This document shows, one piece after another, positions 18,524 through 26,895 of a DNA stretch of 60,825 nt. Position 1 is the stretch's first letter. Each line of letters starts with the position of its first letter. The notes beneath the pieces are model-generated. The model was not told where the DNA came from. It did no database searches and was given only the letters and a program-made list of their open reading frames with translations. The stretch lies in contig JBGQKM010000001.1 in NCBI GenBank assembly GCA_041499515.1, positions 1-60,825 on the forward strand, given 5' to 3'. The translations under genes and the position numbers were made by a program. The DNA is from PALSA-1355 sp041499515 (GTDB lineage Bacteria; Planctomycetota; Planctomycetia; Pirellulales; PALSA-1355).

Positions 18524-20116
18524 ATGTCCAACGACTCGACGTCGCTCAACTCGGCCCGTCACTACGACGAAGTGCCCTACCCGGGCCTGCCCGTGGCCCG
18601 CTCGCAGCCTGAGTGGCTGGCCACGGTCGGCAAGCTGCGCGGCATGCAACCCGCGGATGCGGCGGTCGCGCGCGTTTTAGAGTTGGGTTGCGCCAGTGGC
18701 CAGAATCTGATTCCGCTGGCCGAGCGCGCGCCCCAGGCCACATTTCTGGGCATCGACTACTCCGCGCGCCAAATCGCGCTGGCCCAAGAGGCAGCCGCCG
18801 ACATGGGCCTGACCAACATCACCTTTCGGCAGCAAAACATCTTGGACCTGGAGGCCGAACTCGGGACCTTCGATTATATCGTCGCGCACGGCGTCTACTC
18901 CTGGGTCGATGCGGACGTGCGCGACAAATTGATGGCCGTCTGCCGCCATCACCTGGCTCCGCAGGGCATCGCCTACGTCAGCTATAACACCTATCCGGGC
19001 TGGCAGGTGCATGACATGTTTCGTGCCATGATGAAGTACGAAGGGCGCAATGCGCGCGGTCTCGGCGAGAAGCTGTCCAGTGCCCGAAAGCTGTTGGAAT
19101 TTCTGCAGGCGTCGTTGACCACCGACGCTCCTTACGATGCCCTGGTGCAGTCGGAACTATCCTTGCTTTTGAAACAGGGCGACGACTATCTGCGTCACGA
19201 TCATCTGGAAGAGGTCAATCATCCGGTCTACTTTCGGCACTTCATGGCCCACGCTCGAACGCACGAGTTACAGCTCCTGGGAGAGGGCACGCTGGGCATC
19301 CGCTCGACCGATTATCTCGATCCGGAAGCCGAGCAAAACCTCAACCAGATTACCGACGACCCGATCGAAAAGGAGCAGTACCGCGACATCGTGCGGAACC
19401 GGACCATCCGCCAAACCCTGCTGTGCCATCAAGCCGTCGCGCTGGAGCGCGGACCGACCACCGAGCGGCTCAAAGGGATGTACATCGAGTCGCACCTGAA
19501 ATCCGACAACCCCGAAGTCGACGCGACTTCTCCGATCGCAGAGCGTTTTTCGACCCCGGGCGGACTGAGGGTTTCGACGGCGGTTCCGTTGATCAAGGCG
19601 GCACTGGTCCATTTGGGCGAGATCTGGCCCAATTATATTCCGTTCGAGGAGCTCGTGGCCGTGGCGCGCGCTCGGATCGAGGCGACCACTGATCCGCCAA
19701 CGCCCGTTCCGCCGAGCGAAATCGAACGTCTCGAAGATAATCTCTTGCAGTGCTGCGCCGGCGGCATCATCGAAGTGCATAGCCAGCCTCCCTCCTTTAC
19801 GCCGAGCCCCACGACGACTCCGACGGCCTGTCCGGCGGCGCGCTGGCAAGCCGCCCGCGGCGAGGTCGTGACGACTCGCCGGCATCAAGCACTGCGGCTG
19901 GAGCCATTCGATCAACATCTGCTGCTGTTGGTCGACGGCTCGAGGGACGCGGCGCAGTTGCTCGACGATCTGACGACCGCGGTGACCGAGGGCCGGCTGG
20001 CCGTTTGGGATGGGCAACAACACGTGACCGGCGCGGCCCGCGCCCGCGAGATTCTCAGCGACGCGCTGCCGTGTGCGCTAACGCGATTGGCGCAAAACGC
20101 CCTTCTGGTGGCCTGA
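18524..20116 (+). CDS. SAM-dependent methyltransferase with regulatory domain, paralogue 2
   Basis: A 530-residue paralogue of the preceding gene. I choose the ATG at 18524 rather than 18491 because it aligns with the start of paralogue 1 (MSND.. YDEVPYPGLP against MSSQ.. YDEVPFPRQP). Motif I is VLELGCASGQNLIPLA and the YVSYNTYPGWQVHDMFR block is kept. Compared with paralogue 1 it has a short insertion (TDPPTPVPPSEIE and a Pro/Thr-rich stretch PSFTPSPTTTPTACP) in the C-terminal part. The two proteins may act as a pair or have diverged in substrate. No strong Shine-Dalgarno is visible. Confidence 0.87.
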   Translation: MSNDSTSLNSARHYDEVPYPGLPVARSQPEWLATVGKLRGMQPADAAVARVLELGCASGQNLIPLAERAPQATFLGIDYSARQIALAQEAAADMGLTNITFRQQNILDLEAELGTFDYIVAHGVYSWVDADVRDKLMAVCRHHLAPQGIAYVSYNTYPGWQVHDMFRAMMKYEGRNARGLGEKLSSARKLLEFLQASLTTDAPYDALVQSELSLLLKQGDDYLRHDHLEEVNHPVYFRHFMAHARTHELQLLGEGTLGIRSTDYLDPEAEQNLNQITDDPIEKEQYRDIVRNRTIRQTLLCHQAVALERGPTTERLKGMYIESHLKSDNPEVDATSPIAERFSTPGGLRVSTAVPLIKAALVHLGEIWPNYIPFEELVAVARARIEATTDPPTPVPPSEIERLEDNLLQCCAGGIIEVHSQPPSFTPSPTTTPTACPAARWQAARGEVVTTRRHQALRLEPFDQHLLLLVDGSRDAAQLLDDLTTAVTEGRLAVWDGQQHVTGAARAREILSDALPCALTRLAQNALLVA

Positions 20117-20158
20117 GTGCGCAGCGCCGGTTATCCGCCGCCAGTGCATTGGCCTTTG

Positions 20159-20258
20159 AGCCAGCGGACAAAACCGCCGGGGACTGTCCCGATTTTGCGG
20201 AGTCCTCGGAGCAAAATGGGACTGTCCCCCTCTCTCGGAAAGTTTTTGTCCGCAGGCT
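20159..20258. repeat. Palindromic intergenic repeat, copy B, with outer arms
   Basis: The inner arms ggggactgtcccgattttgc (20179-20198) and gcaaaatgggactgtcccc (20211-20229) pair almost fully. Outer 15-base arms, 20159-20173 (agccagcggacaaaa) and 20244-20258 (ttttgtccgcaggct), pair with one mismatch. The whole 100-bp element fills the gap between the convergent methyltransferase and aldehyde dehydrogenase stops. It could serve as a bidirectional transcription barrier. Confidence 0.8.
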
Positions 20259-20259
20259 T

Positions 20260-21957
20260 TTAGCCGCGCATTGCAGCGAGCAGCAGCCCTGGCAATTTCC
20301 AGACCGAGGGTTTGCAGTACAAATCGAGCACTTTCCAGGCGATCGGCTCCGGCCGTCGATGTGTTGGAAACCAGAACGGCTTGGGCGAAATCGTGAGGGG
20401 GCCTTCCAGCACGGTTTTTTGCACGCTCTGGAGCATGAAGGTGTTGTGCACCGAACCGACGCCGCTCTGAGCATCCTGCAGAGTGCCGGTGGGATAGCCG
20501 CCCCAGGGCGGACTCATCATGGCATAAACCAGTGCCGGCCAATGATTCACGCCCACGGCGCCGTAGCGCAGCTCGGACAGGCCCGCCTGAAAACAAGATT
20601 CATTCCGGGGATCACGGCGAAAGCCGGGATGCACGGTCACAGCCGCGCTGAGCGTGCCCCAGAGCTTCTCATTGGCAAACTCGACGGCCCGGCGAAAAAA
20701 CTCGTTTTCGTCATTGGCCGCCAGCCCGATTTCGGCGCACACGCAAACGAACGATTCCTCGCAAAACAATTGCGGCATCTTTTGCGGATCGGCCTCGCGC
20801 AGCAACGTCCAAGGCAGCGTGTCGTCGGGCGCCGACGCGGCGGGCCTGCCCGAAAACCGGGCATAGCGGTCGCGGGCACCCGGATAATAAGCTCGCCGTC
20901 GCGGCACCTGGGTCAGCACGTTGTCCAGCAGGTCGAGAAACTTTTGTCGCTGCGGCCAATGCCTCCAAGTGATGATCACCTTCGTGGCCACGCAATTGAA
21001 TGAAGCATTGTTGGTGATCGAGGCCGCGACGTTTTCCGCCTGAAAACGCAATTGCTTGTCTGAATAAAGTCCCGGCACCACGATCCAGGGACTCACGTTG
21101 CCCAGTTCGCTCGTGATCGGTTTTTTCAACACGGGGTCGCGCTCGTGCTTGCGGCGCTCGCGCTCGGACCCCGGCGGTCCCCACACGATCGCGTCGTGGG
21201 AATGAATCGAGCCGGTAATGTGGACCTGGTCGACCTGCGGATGTTCGACCGCGGCGGCGCCGACGTCCGCCCCGCCATAGATGATCCGCACGAAGCCGGC
21301 TTCGATCAGTCGCGCGAAAAGCCGCTGCAGAATGGGACCCAAGTATTCGTTCACCGGGTTCATCTTCAGCAGCACGACCTGCCCTTCTTGGAAGATTTTG
21401 GAAATCGTATCGGTGGCCGGAATGCTCGACACGTTGCCGGCCCCCAGCACGAGCACCGTTTGGGCCGGGCCAGGGTTCTTCAGACGATGCCCCAACCGCT
21501 GCAGATCGTCGCGGCTGACTTCCGGCGCCAGCCAACTGTGGGCCTTGAAGCCCGCAAAAACCAGCGGATCGAACAAACCGCGCACCGGCACGACTTGCAC
21601 GCGCAGCGCGCCGTCGGGTCCCTGCTTGGGCTTTGCCGGAAGCGGGATGCGTCCGGTCGTCTGCAGAGCGTTGTAGTTCTGAATCAGCAGCCGCAAATGT
21701 CGCGCCGTCGACACCGGCCCGGCCGCGACTTCTTCGCCGCGCAGCGGACTTCCGGCGGGAATGCCCTTGGCCTCGCACGCCGCTTCCACCCACTCGGGCG
21801 CCAATGGTGCAACGCGCTGCAGACAATCCTCCAACAGCGTGACGCGCTGCGCCAAAGAAAGCGTGCTCAGTTTTGCTTTGGCCGAAACCAACTCGGCCAC
21901 GGCGCGATTGACCTGTTCGGCCGAAGCGGGGGATTGCTTGAGGGTCAGGGTGGACAT
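20260..21957 (-). CDS. Aldehyde dehydrogenase family protein
   Basis: A 565-residue NAD(P)+-dependent aldehyde dehydrogenase-like enzyme, somewhat longer than the usual 480-500. The ATG at 21957 has an aaggtg site just upstream. The catalytic Glu lies in TSELGNVSPWIVVPG (about residue 284) and the catalytic Cys in NNASFNCVATKVII (about residue 322). VHITGSIHSHDAIVW occupies the place of the cofactor-binding FTGS segment. It overlaps the end of the upstream GMC oxidoreductase gene by 13 bp, so the two are probably translated together. An alcohol-to-aldehyde-to-acid sequence is a natural inference; the substrate is unknown. Confidence 0.85.
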   Translation of the reverse strand: MSTLTLKQSPASAEQVNRAVAELVSAKAKLSTLSLAQRVTLLEDCLQRVAPLAPEWVEAACEAKGIPAGSPLRGEEVAAGPVSTARHLRLLIQNYNALQTTGRIPLPAKPKQGPDGALRVQVVPVRGLFDPLVFAGFKAHSWLAPEVSRDDLQRLGHRLKNPGPAQTVLVLGAGNVSSIPATDTISKIFQEGQVVLLKMNPVNEYLGPILQRLFARLIEAGFVRIIYGGADVGAAAVEHPQVDQVHITGSIHSHDAIVWGPPGSERERRKHERDPVLKKPITSELGNVSPWIVVPGLYSDKQLRFQAENVAASITNNASFNCVATKVIITWRHWPQRQKFLDLLDNVLTQVPRRRAYYPGARDRYARFSGRPAASAPDDTLPWTLLREADPQKMPQLFCEESFVCVCAEIGLAANDENEFFRRAVEFANEKLWGTLSAAVTVHPGFRRDPRNESCFQAGLSELRYGAVGVNHWPALVYAMMSPPWGGYPTGTLQDAQSGVGSVHNTFMLQSVQKTVLEGPLTISPKPFWFPTHRRPEPIAWKVLDLYCKPSVWKLPGLLLAAMRG

Positions 21958-23582
21958 GCGACACCTTCTGGTTGACGGATGTTTGTCGATTGTTTTTCCG
22001 GCACGTGGCTCATGATCCATTCGCTCAGGGCGCAGATGGTCAGGCTGGGATTGACGCTCAAATTGACCGGCACGACCGAACCATCCGCGATGTAAAAATT
22101 CTCATACCCAAACACGCGGCCGAGGCGATCGATCACGCCTTGCGTGGCGTCGGCCGCCATGGGACATCCTCCCAGAATATGCGCTGTCGACGTGAGGTTG
22201 AACACCACTTCAGCCAGGCCGCTCGAGGCGTCGCCCTCCATCTTGACCGCCAGCCGCTTTGCCACTTCGTTGGCAATCGGAAAATACTTGGGCACTTTTT
22301 CCGTCGACTGCCAGACGGAATCCACGCGCCGCGAAAATGGCCAGTACCAACGCCGCCGCAGACTGAGACTCATGTAGTTGGGCAGAGATTGCATGACCAG
22401 CAAGATGCCCGTGCGGCGGGCCCAACCCATGGGATTGCACATCCGCAAAAAAACCAGCGGGTGGCGGGCGATCTGGCCGATCAGCCGCAAGGGTCTCGGC
22501 CAAGGCGGGCCGCCTCCGACCAGCACGGTGCACAGCGACGACATGAAATCCTGCCCACGGCCGTAGCGCACCATTTCGACGTGCGTTTCCGGGTTCGGTC
22601 GGAAACCCGACGCGATGGCGATCCCGCGTGAATAGTCGACATCCGGCTTGCGGCTGGTAGCCGCCACGAGCGCTTCGCTGTTGGTGCGCACGTAGGAGCC
22701 CAAGCGCTCGGAGAGCCGCGGCAGCGACCCCCGCTGTTTGCACTTCAACAACAAAGGCACCGTCCCCAACACGCCGCCGGAAAGCACCAGGCCCCGGCTG
22801 CGCAGTTTGTGGCGCCGTTTGAAGATCCAATCGGTGATGATTCTGGTTTCGATTTCGTAGCCTCCGCTGGGCATTTCGCGAATGTCGAGCACTTCGCTTT
22901 CGGCGATCACTTGCGTGCCCAGCCGTTCGGCCAGGTAAAGATAGTTTTTGTCCAGCGTGTTCTTGGCCTCGTGCCGGCAGCCGACCATGCAACCGCCGCA
23001 CTGCGTGCAGCCGGACCGCTCGGGCCCGCGGCCGCCGAAATAGGGGTCGGGCACGGTCTTGCCCGGCTCGCCAAAAAAAACGCCGACTTCGGTCGGATGA
23101 TAGGTGTCGCCGCGGTGCATGTCCTGGGCAATTTCGCGGAGCATGTGGTCGGTTTCGGTAGGGCACGGCGCGGTGGTGACGCCCAGCATCCGCCGGGCCG
23201 TCGCATAGTGGGGCGCCAGATTGGCCTTCCAATTTCCCAGCGTGCTCCAGCGTGGATCGGCAAACACCTCGTCCGGCGGCGCCAACAGCGTGTTGGCATA
23301 GACCAGGCTTCCACCCCCCACGCCGCAGCCGTGCAAGACCATGACATCGCGCAGCAGGGTGATGGCCTGGATGCCGAAACACCGCAGCATCGGCGCCCAG
23401 AGGTATTTGCGCACGTTCCAATTGGTCTTGGGAAAATCCTGGGCACGCCAGCGTTTGCCGCGTTCGATCACGCCGACCGAATATCCTTTTTCAGCCAATC
23501 GCAGCGCCGAAACGCTGCCGCCGAACCCCGATCCGACGACGAGGTAATCGAAATCGAATTGATCCGCGCCGGCGTGCCCCAT
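21945..23582 (-). CDS. GMC-family FAD oxidoreductase, cholesterol-oxidase-like, with Cys cluster
   Basis: A 545-residue flavoenzyme. The Rossmann FAD motif YLVVGSGFGGSVSALRLAEK is near the N-terminus (G17-x-G19-x-x-G22), then HGCGVGGGSLVYANTL, and C-terminal AHILGGCPM and DGSVVPVNLSVNPSLTICAL, which match the GMC C-terminal FAD/catalytic region. SGCTQCGGCMVGCRHEAKNT (Cys 192, 195, 198, 202) resembles a 4Fe-4S ferredoxin motif, a trait of a known GMC subgroup with cholesterol-oxidase similarity. There is no signal peptide. Its 3' end overlaps the aldehyde dehydrogenase start. Electron acceptor and substrate are not deducible. Confidence 0.88.
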   Translation of the reverse strand: MGHAGADQFDFDYLVVGSGFGGSVSALRLAEKGYSVGVIERGKRWRAQDFPKTNWNVRKYLWAPMLRCFGIQAITLLRDVMVLHGCGVGGGSLVYANTLLAPPDEVFADPRWSTLGNWKANLAPHYATARRMLGVTTAPCPTETDHMLREIAQDMHRGDTYHPTEVGVFFGEPGKTVPDPYFGGRGPERSGCTQCGGCMVGCRHEAKNTLDKNYLYLAERLGTQVIAESEVLDIREMPSGGYEIETRIITDWIFKRRHKLRSRGLVLSGGVLGTVPLLLKCKQRGSLPRLSERLGSYVRTNSEALVAATSRKPDVDYSRGIAIASGFRPNPETHVEMVRYGRGQDFMSSLCTVLVGGGPPWPRPLRLIGQIARHPLVFLRMCNPMGWARRTGILLVMQSLPNYMSLSLRRRWYWPFSRRVDSVWQSTEKVPKYFPIANEVAKRLAVKMEGDASSGLAEVVFNLTSTAHILGGCPMAADATQGVIDRLGRVFGYENFYIADGSVVPVNLSVNPSLTICALSEWIMSHVPEKQSTNIRQPEGVACPP

Positions 23583-23852
23583 GAGGCCTATTGGCTCTTA
23601 AAACGCAAGCCAATGCAAGTCCGCGGCGGCTCGTTTTTGGTGGCTGACGCTGGGGCCTGGTCCCATTGGATTTTCGTGCTCCGAGGGCTTACGCCAGCGG
23701 ACTTTCTGCGCAAGTCTCGCCCGCCGTTGAATGTCGCCAGCCAGATGATGTCCCTTTGACACGCCCCGGCCGGAACGGCTAGAGTTGCGCCAGCGGCAGT
23801 CATGCGACCCGGAGGTAAGCTTAGAGAGCGTTGGGCACGGCAATGCCTGTTC

Positions 23853-23939
23853 GGATGGGTGGCCGAGTGGTCTAAGGCGGCAGTCTTGAAAACTGCTGTA
23901 CGGGTAACCGTACCGGGGGTTCGAATCCCTCCCCATCCG
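23853..23939 (+). tRNA. tRNA-Ser(UGA)
   Basis: An 87-nt class II tRNA. The acceptor ggatggg (23853-23859) pairs with cccatcc (23932-23938), and the discriminator is G23939. The anticodon arm gcagt-cttgaaa-actgc gives anticodon TGA. The long variable arm tgtacgggtaaccgtacc is typical for serine. The T arm is ggggg-ttcgaat-ccctc. CCA is not encoded. Confidence 0.95.
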
Positions 23940-24341
23940 CTTGCTGTATTTCGATTTGCGTTGGTTTCTGAGGCGCGATGCATCACGCAATATGCCACTC
24001 GCGATCCTTCATTTCTCGCGCCGATTGCACCTATCGTCGGCAATCGCGTGTCGGCGTCTTCAGGCCTGCAAGAGCGGCTACACCGCCTGTCGTTGGCCAC
24101 CAGGATTCGTGGGACAGTAGTGGTCCGTTCTGAAGGGGATCGTCGAAGTCCGGCCCATTTTTTGGGCGACGTGGCGACAAAAACCCGAACGATCGCTATG
24201 CCCGTTACAGGCGGACCATGACCCTCGGGGCGGGGCCGGGCCAGGGCCGATGCGCGCTGCAAACACGACGTAGTCTTGTTACGTCGTTGTCCAGTGTAGA
24301 CCCTGCCCCCCGAAGCAGCCCGTATTGGAACGCTTCAGAAA
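23940..24341. other. Intergenic region between tRNA-Ser and the HD-GYP gene
   Basis: About 400 bp with no convincing gene; the open frames here are short and motif-free. Near its right end lies an inverted repeat (24265-24287), listed separately, which could control the HD-GYP operon. Confidence 0.4.
24265..24287. promoter_or_regulatory. Inverted repeat upstream of the HD-GYP gene
   Basis: acgacgta (24265-24272) and tacgtcgt (24280-24287) are exact reverse complements separated by 7 bases. The site ends 54 bp before the ATG at 24342, a fitting place for an operator. No known regulator consensus was recognised. Confidence 0.35.
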
Positions 24342-25787
24342 ATGCGATCAAACACCGGCCGACTTTTCGTTCTGATTCTGATCGCACAGACCGGCTGCGT
24401 CGTGGTCGGCCTGGGTTTTCATTATCTGTACGTCGCGTCGGCACTGTTACAGGCTGCGGAAAACGACACTCGGACGGAGCTTGCGCGGCAGCTTTCGATT
24501 GTGGCCGCGGGACTCGGTCAGCACGACTTGTCGTCGTTGCAACAAGATCGACCGTCGTGGACCAGCGCGGTCGCTCGTTGGCGAACCACCGCGGCCTCCA
24601 CGGACCACCTGTATCTGTTGGACCCACAGGGGCGCATTGTCGAGTCCGCGGCTTACGATGGAACGTCCTCGGGCGCTATGAGTCCCGGCGAGCCTCTGAC
24701 GTTGGCGCGTCGCAGCGCCGACTGGGGACGATTCGATCAGCCGATCCACGGCGTGCTGAAGAACTCCGGCCGCGACGATCAAGTCGCGTTGGCCGACAGC
24801 CTGGGGTCGCAGGGCGGCTACTTGCTGTTGACGCGCGTGCCCGACGCTGAGCTACTCCATCCGGCCGCGGTGCAGATGGCTCTGTGGGAAGCCGGAGCCA
24901 TTACGTTGCTGTGGACGATCGCTTTGCAAGCGGCCACGCTGTTCATGATTGTCAGTCACTACAAACAAGACAAATCGCGCGAAGGGATGAACCCTGAAGT
25001 CGAGGCGCTCAAACAGGCGCAGGCATTGGTGCGCACGCAGGACGCGGTGATTTTTGGCCTGGCTAAATTGGCGGAATCGCGCGACGCGGATACCGGCAGC
25101 CATCTCGAACGGATCGCCCACTATTCGGCGGCGCTGGCGGCCGGGCTGCGGCAGCGGCCGGAATTCCACGAGCAGATCACGCCAGCCTTCGTGCAGTTGA
25201 TCGGCATTAGCTCGGCGTTGCACGACATCGGCAAGGTTGGCTTGGAAGATTCGATTTTGCGCAAGCCGGGCAAGCTAACCGCCTCGGAACGTGCCCAGAT
25301 GCAATGTCATGCCAAGATCGGCGAAGACTGTTTGAAGGAAATCGAACGCCGCTTGGGCTCTTCGAATTTCTTGCAAATGGCGCGAGAAATCTCCTCGGCG
25401 CATCACGAGAAGTGGGACGGCCAAGGTTATCCGCTGGGCCTGGCGGGAGAACAGATTCCGCTGTCCGCCCGAATCGTGGCCCTGGCCGACGTGTACGACG
25501 CACTTTCGCGCAAGCGTGTGTACAAAGAGGCCCTGCCCCACGAGCAGTGCGTGGCGATGATCGCCAACGAGGCTGGCACGCACTTTGATCCGCGGATCGT
25601 CGATGTCTTCCTGCAGATGCAAGACCGCTTCCGCCAGATCTCGCAACAATTTCACGCGAATACCACGGCGTCGACCACAGAGGCCACGAATCGGGCCGCG
25701 CCGGCCACTGCACGGACAACCATCGAGCAATTCTTGAAGGATAACGATTTTGTCGCGGCTGCCATCAAGGATTTCGACGGGCACTAG
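24342..25787 (+). CDS. Membrane-anchored HD-GYP phosphodiesterase
   Basis: A 481-residue predicted cyclic-di-GMP phosphodiesterase. Two membrane helices (about 8-30 and 183-205) enclose a periplasmic sensor region of about 150 residues. The cytoplasmic part begins with a short coil (VEALKQAQALVRTQDAVIFG), then a complete HD-GYP domain: GSHLERIAHYS (His254), SALHDIGKVG (H294, D295), HHEKWDGQGYP (GYP 362-364) and RIVALADVYDALSRKRVYKE. The metal ligands and the GYP motif are present, so it is probably active. Directly downstream lies a related membrane protein whose HD and GYP positions are replaced, suggesting a functional pair. An inverted repeat precedes the start. Confidence 0.9.
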   Translation: MRSNTGRLFVLILIAQTGCVVVGLGFHYLYVASALLQAAENDTRTELARQLSIVAAGLGQHDLSSLQQDRPSWTSAVARWRTTAASTDHLYLLDPQGRIVESAAYDGTSSGAMSPGEPLTLARRSADWGRFDQPIHGVLKNSGRDDQVALADSLGSQGGYLLLTRVPDAELLHPAAVQMALWEAGAITLLWTIALQAATLFMIVSHYKQDKSREGMNPEVEALKQAQALVRTQDAVIFGLAKLAESRDADTGSHLERIAHYSAALAAGLRQRPEFHEQITPAFVQLIGISSALHDIGKVGLEDSILRKPGKLTASERAQMQCHAKIGEDCLKEIERRLGSSNFLQMAREISSAHHEKWDGQGYPLGLAGEQIPLSARIVALADVYDALSRKRVYKEALPHEQCVAMIANEAGTHFDPRIVDVFLQMQDRFRQISQQFHANTTASTTEATNRAAPATARTTIEQFLKDNDFVAAAIKDFDGH

Positions 25788-25837
25788 GCCGCGTCTCAAC
25801 AAACTGACCAGTAAACCTACGATTCAAGGAGCTAAAC

Positions 25838-26767
25838 ATGTTGCGAGCGGGAAAACGCGATCGCCTGATTCTGGAGCTGATGCTCATCGCGGTCGCCGTC
25901 GCGTTGGCATGTCTCGTCTATAAGACCGACGGCTATAAGATCGTCACGCTCAATCTGTTCTACTTGCCGGTGGTTCTCAGCGGATTCTTTCTTGGCCGCT
26001 ACTCCACCGGAGTTCTGGCCGTGTTTTGCGTGATGACCACGTCGATCATCTGCGTACTGCAGATCAACGAATTCTCCTCGTTTTATTCTCCGTTGGCGAC
26101 GGGTTTGACGATCGCAGTTTGGGGAGCCGTCTTGTGTCTCACCGCGATTCTGGTTGGCACGCTCAGCGACGAACGAACGGCACAAGCGCAAGAACTGCAC
26201 GAAGCGTATGTCGGCGTGGTCGAGGTGCTCGCGCAATACTTGCAGGGTGGCAATCCCCAACTCAACCTAGCCACGAACCGCGTCGTCAAGCTCAGTCAGC
26301 GGATCGCCTTGGAGATGAGGCTCTCGTCGAAGTGCATCGACGATATCCGGGTGGCCGCTTTAATGCAGGGCTTCAGCAGAATCGAAATCACCACCAAAGT
26401 CATCAACAAAGCCGTCCACACGCTGGAAAACAAGGGCAATGCCGGAGACTTCAGCTTTCAGGGCACCGACCTTCTCCACTCCCTCGGAGTCGTGCTGCGC
26501 GGCGCCATGCCAATTCTTATCAACCAGGAACCGAGCCTGCTGGCAGCGCTGAAAGAACGGGCACCCGCCGATGTGCCGATCGGTGCGCGAATCCTGCGAG
26601 TTGCCCGGGCCTTCGATGTGCTGACCATGGGCCGCCCCGGCGAGCATGTTTCGCCGTCGGAAGCGATCCAGGAGCTCCGGTCTGATAAAACCGCCGAATA
26701 CGACGTCGACGTCCTGGAAGTCCTCGATCGCGTGGCCGTCGAAAAGCAACAGCTCGTGCACGCGTAA
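25838..26767 (+). CDS. Membrane protein with degenerate HD-GYP-like domain
   Basis: A 309-residue protein with a strong aaggag ribosome site 6 bp before the ATG. Residues 1-110 hold about four membrane helices (LILELMLIAVAVALACLVY, LNLFYLPVVLSGFFLGRY, GVLAVFCVMTTSIICVLQI, IAVWGAVLCLTAILVGTLS), like membrane sensory input domains. The cytoplasmic part aligns with HD-GYP: DDIRVAALMQGFSRIEI occupies the place of the family's 'ALLHDIGKIGI', so His-Asp is Gln177-Gly178. ARILRVARAFDVLTMGRPGE and SPSEAIQEL match the late HD-GYP segment; the GYP loop is missing. It is therefore probably not a phosphodiesterase and may bind ligand or the active neighbour 50 bp upstream. The assignment rests on visual alignment. 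Confidence 0.72.
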   Translation: MLRAGKRDRLILELMLIAVAVALACLVYKTDGYKIVTLNLFYLPVVLSGFFLGRYSTGVLAVFCVMTTSIICVLQINEFSSFYSPLATGLTIAVWGAVLCLTAILVGTLSDERTAQAQELHEAYVGVVEVLAQYLQGGNPQLNLATNRVVKLSQRIALEMRLSSKCIDDIRVAALMQGFSRIEITTKVINKAVHTLENKGNAGDFSFQGTDLLHSLGVVLRGAMPILINQEPSLLAALKERAPADVPIGARILRVARAFDVLTMGRPGEHVSPSEAIQELRSDKTAEYDVDVLEVLDRVAVEKQQLVHA

Positions 26768-26895
26768 GCTGGACTTTCGATTCGCGTGGGACGCGCGGCG
26801 GCGCGATGTCTCAATACGGTTGCGCACCCGAAAACATCGATGGGGACGGCGACGGCCTCCCCATCTTTTATTCTGCGCCTTCAGAACGCGCCGGT

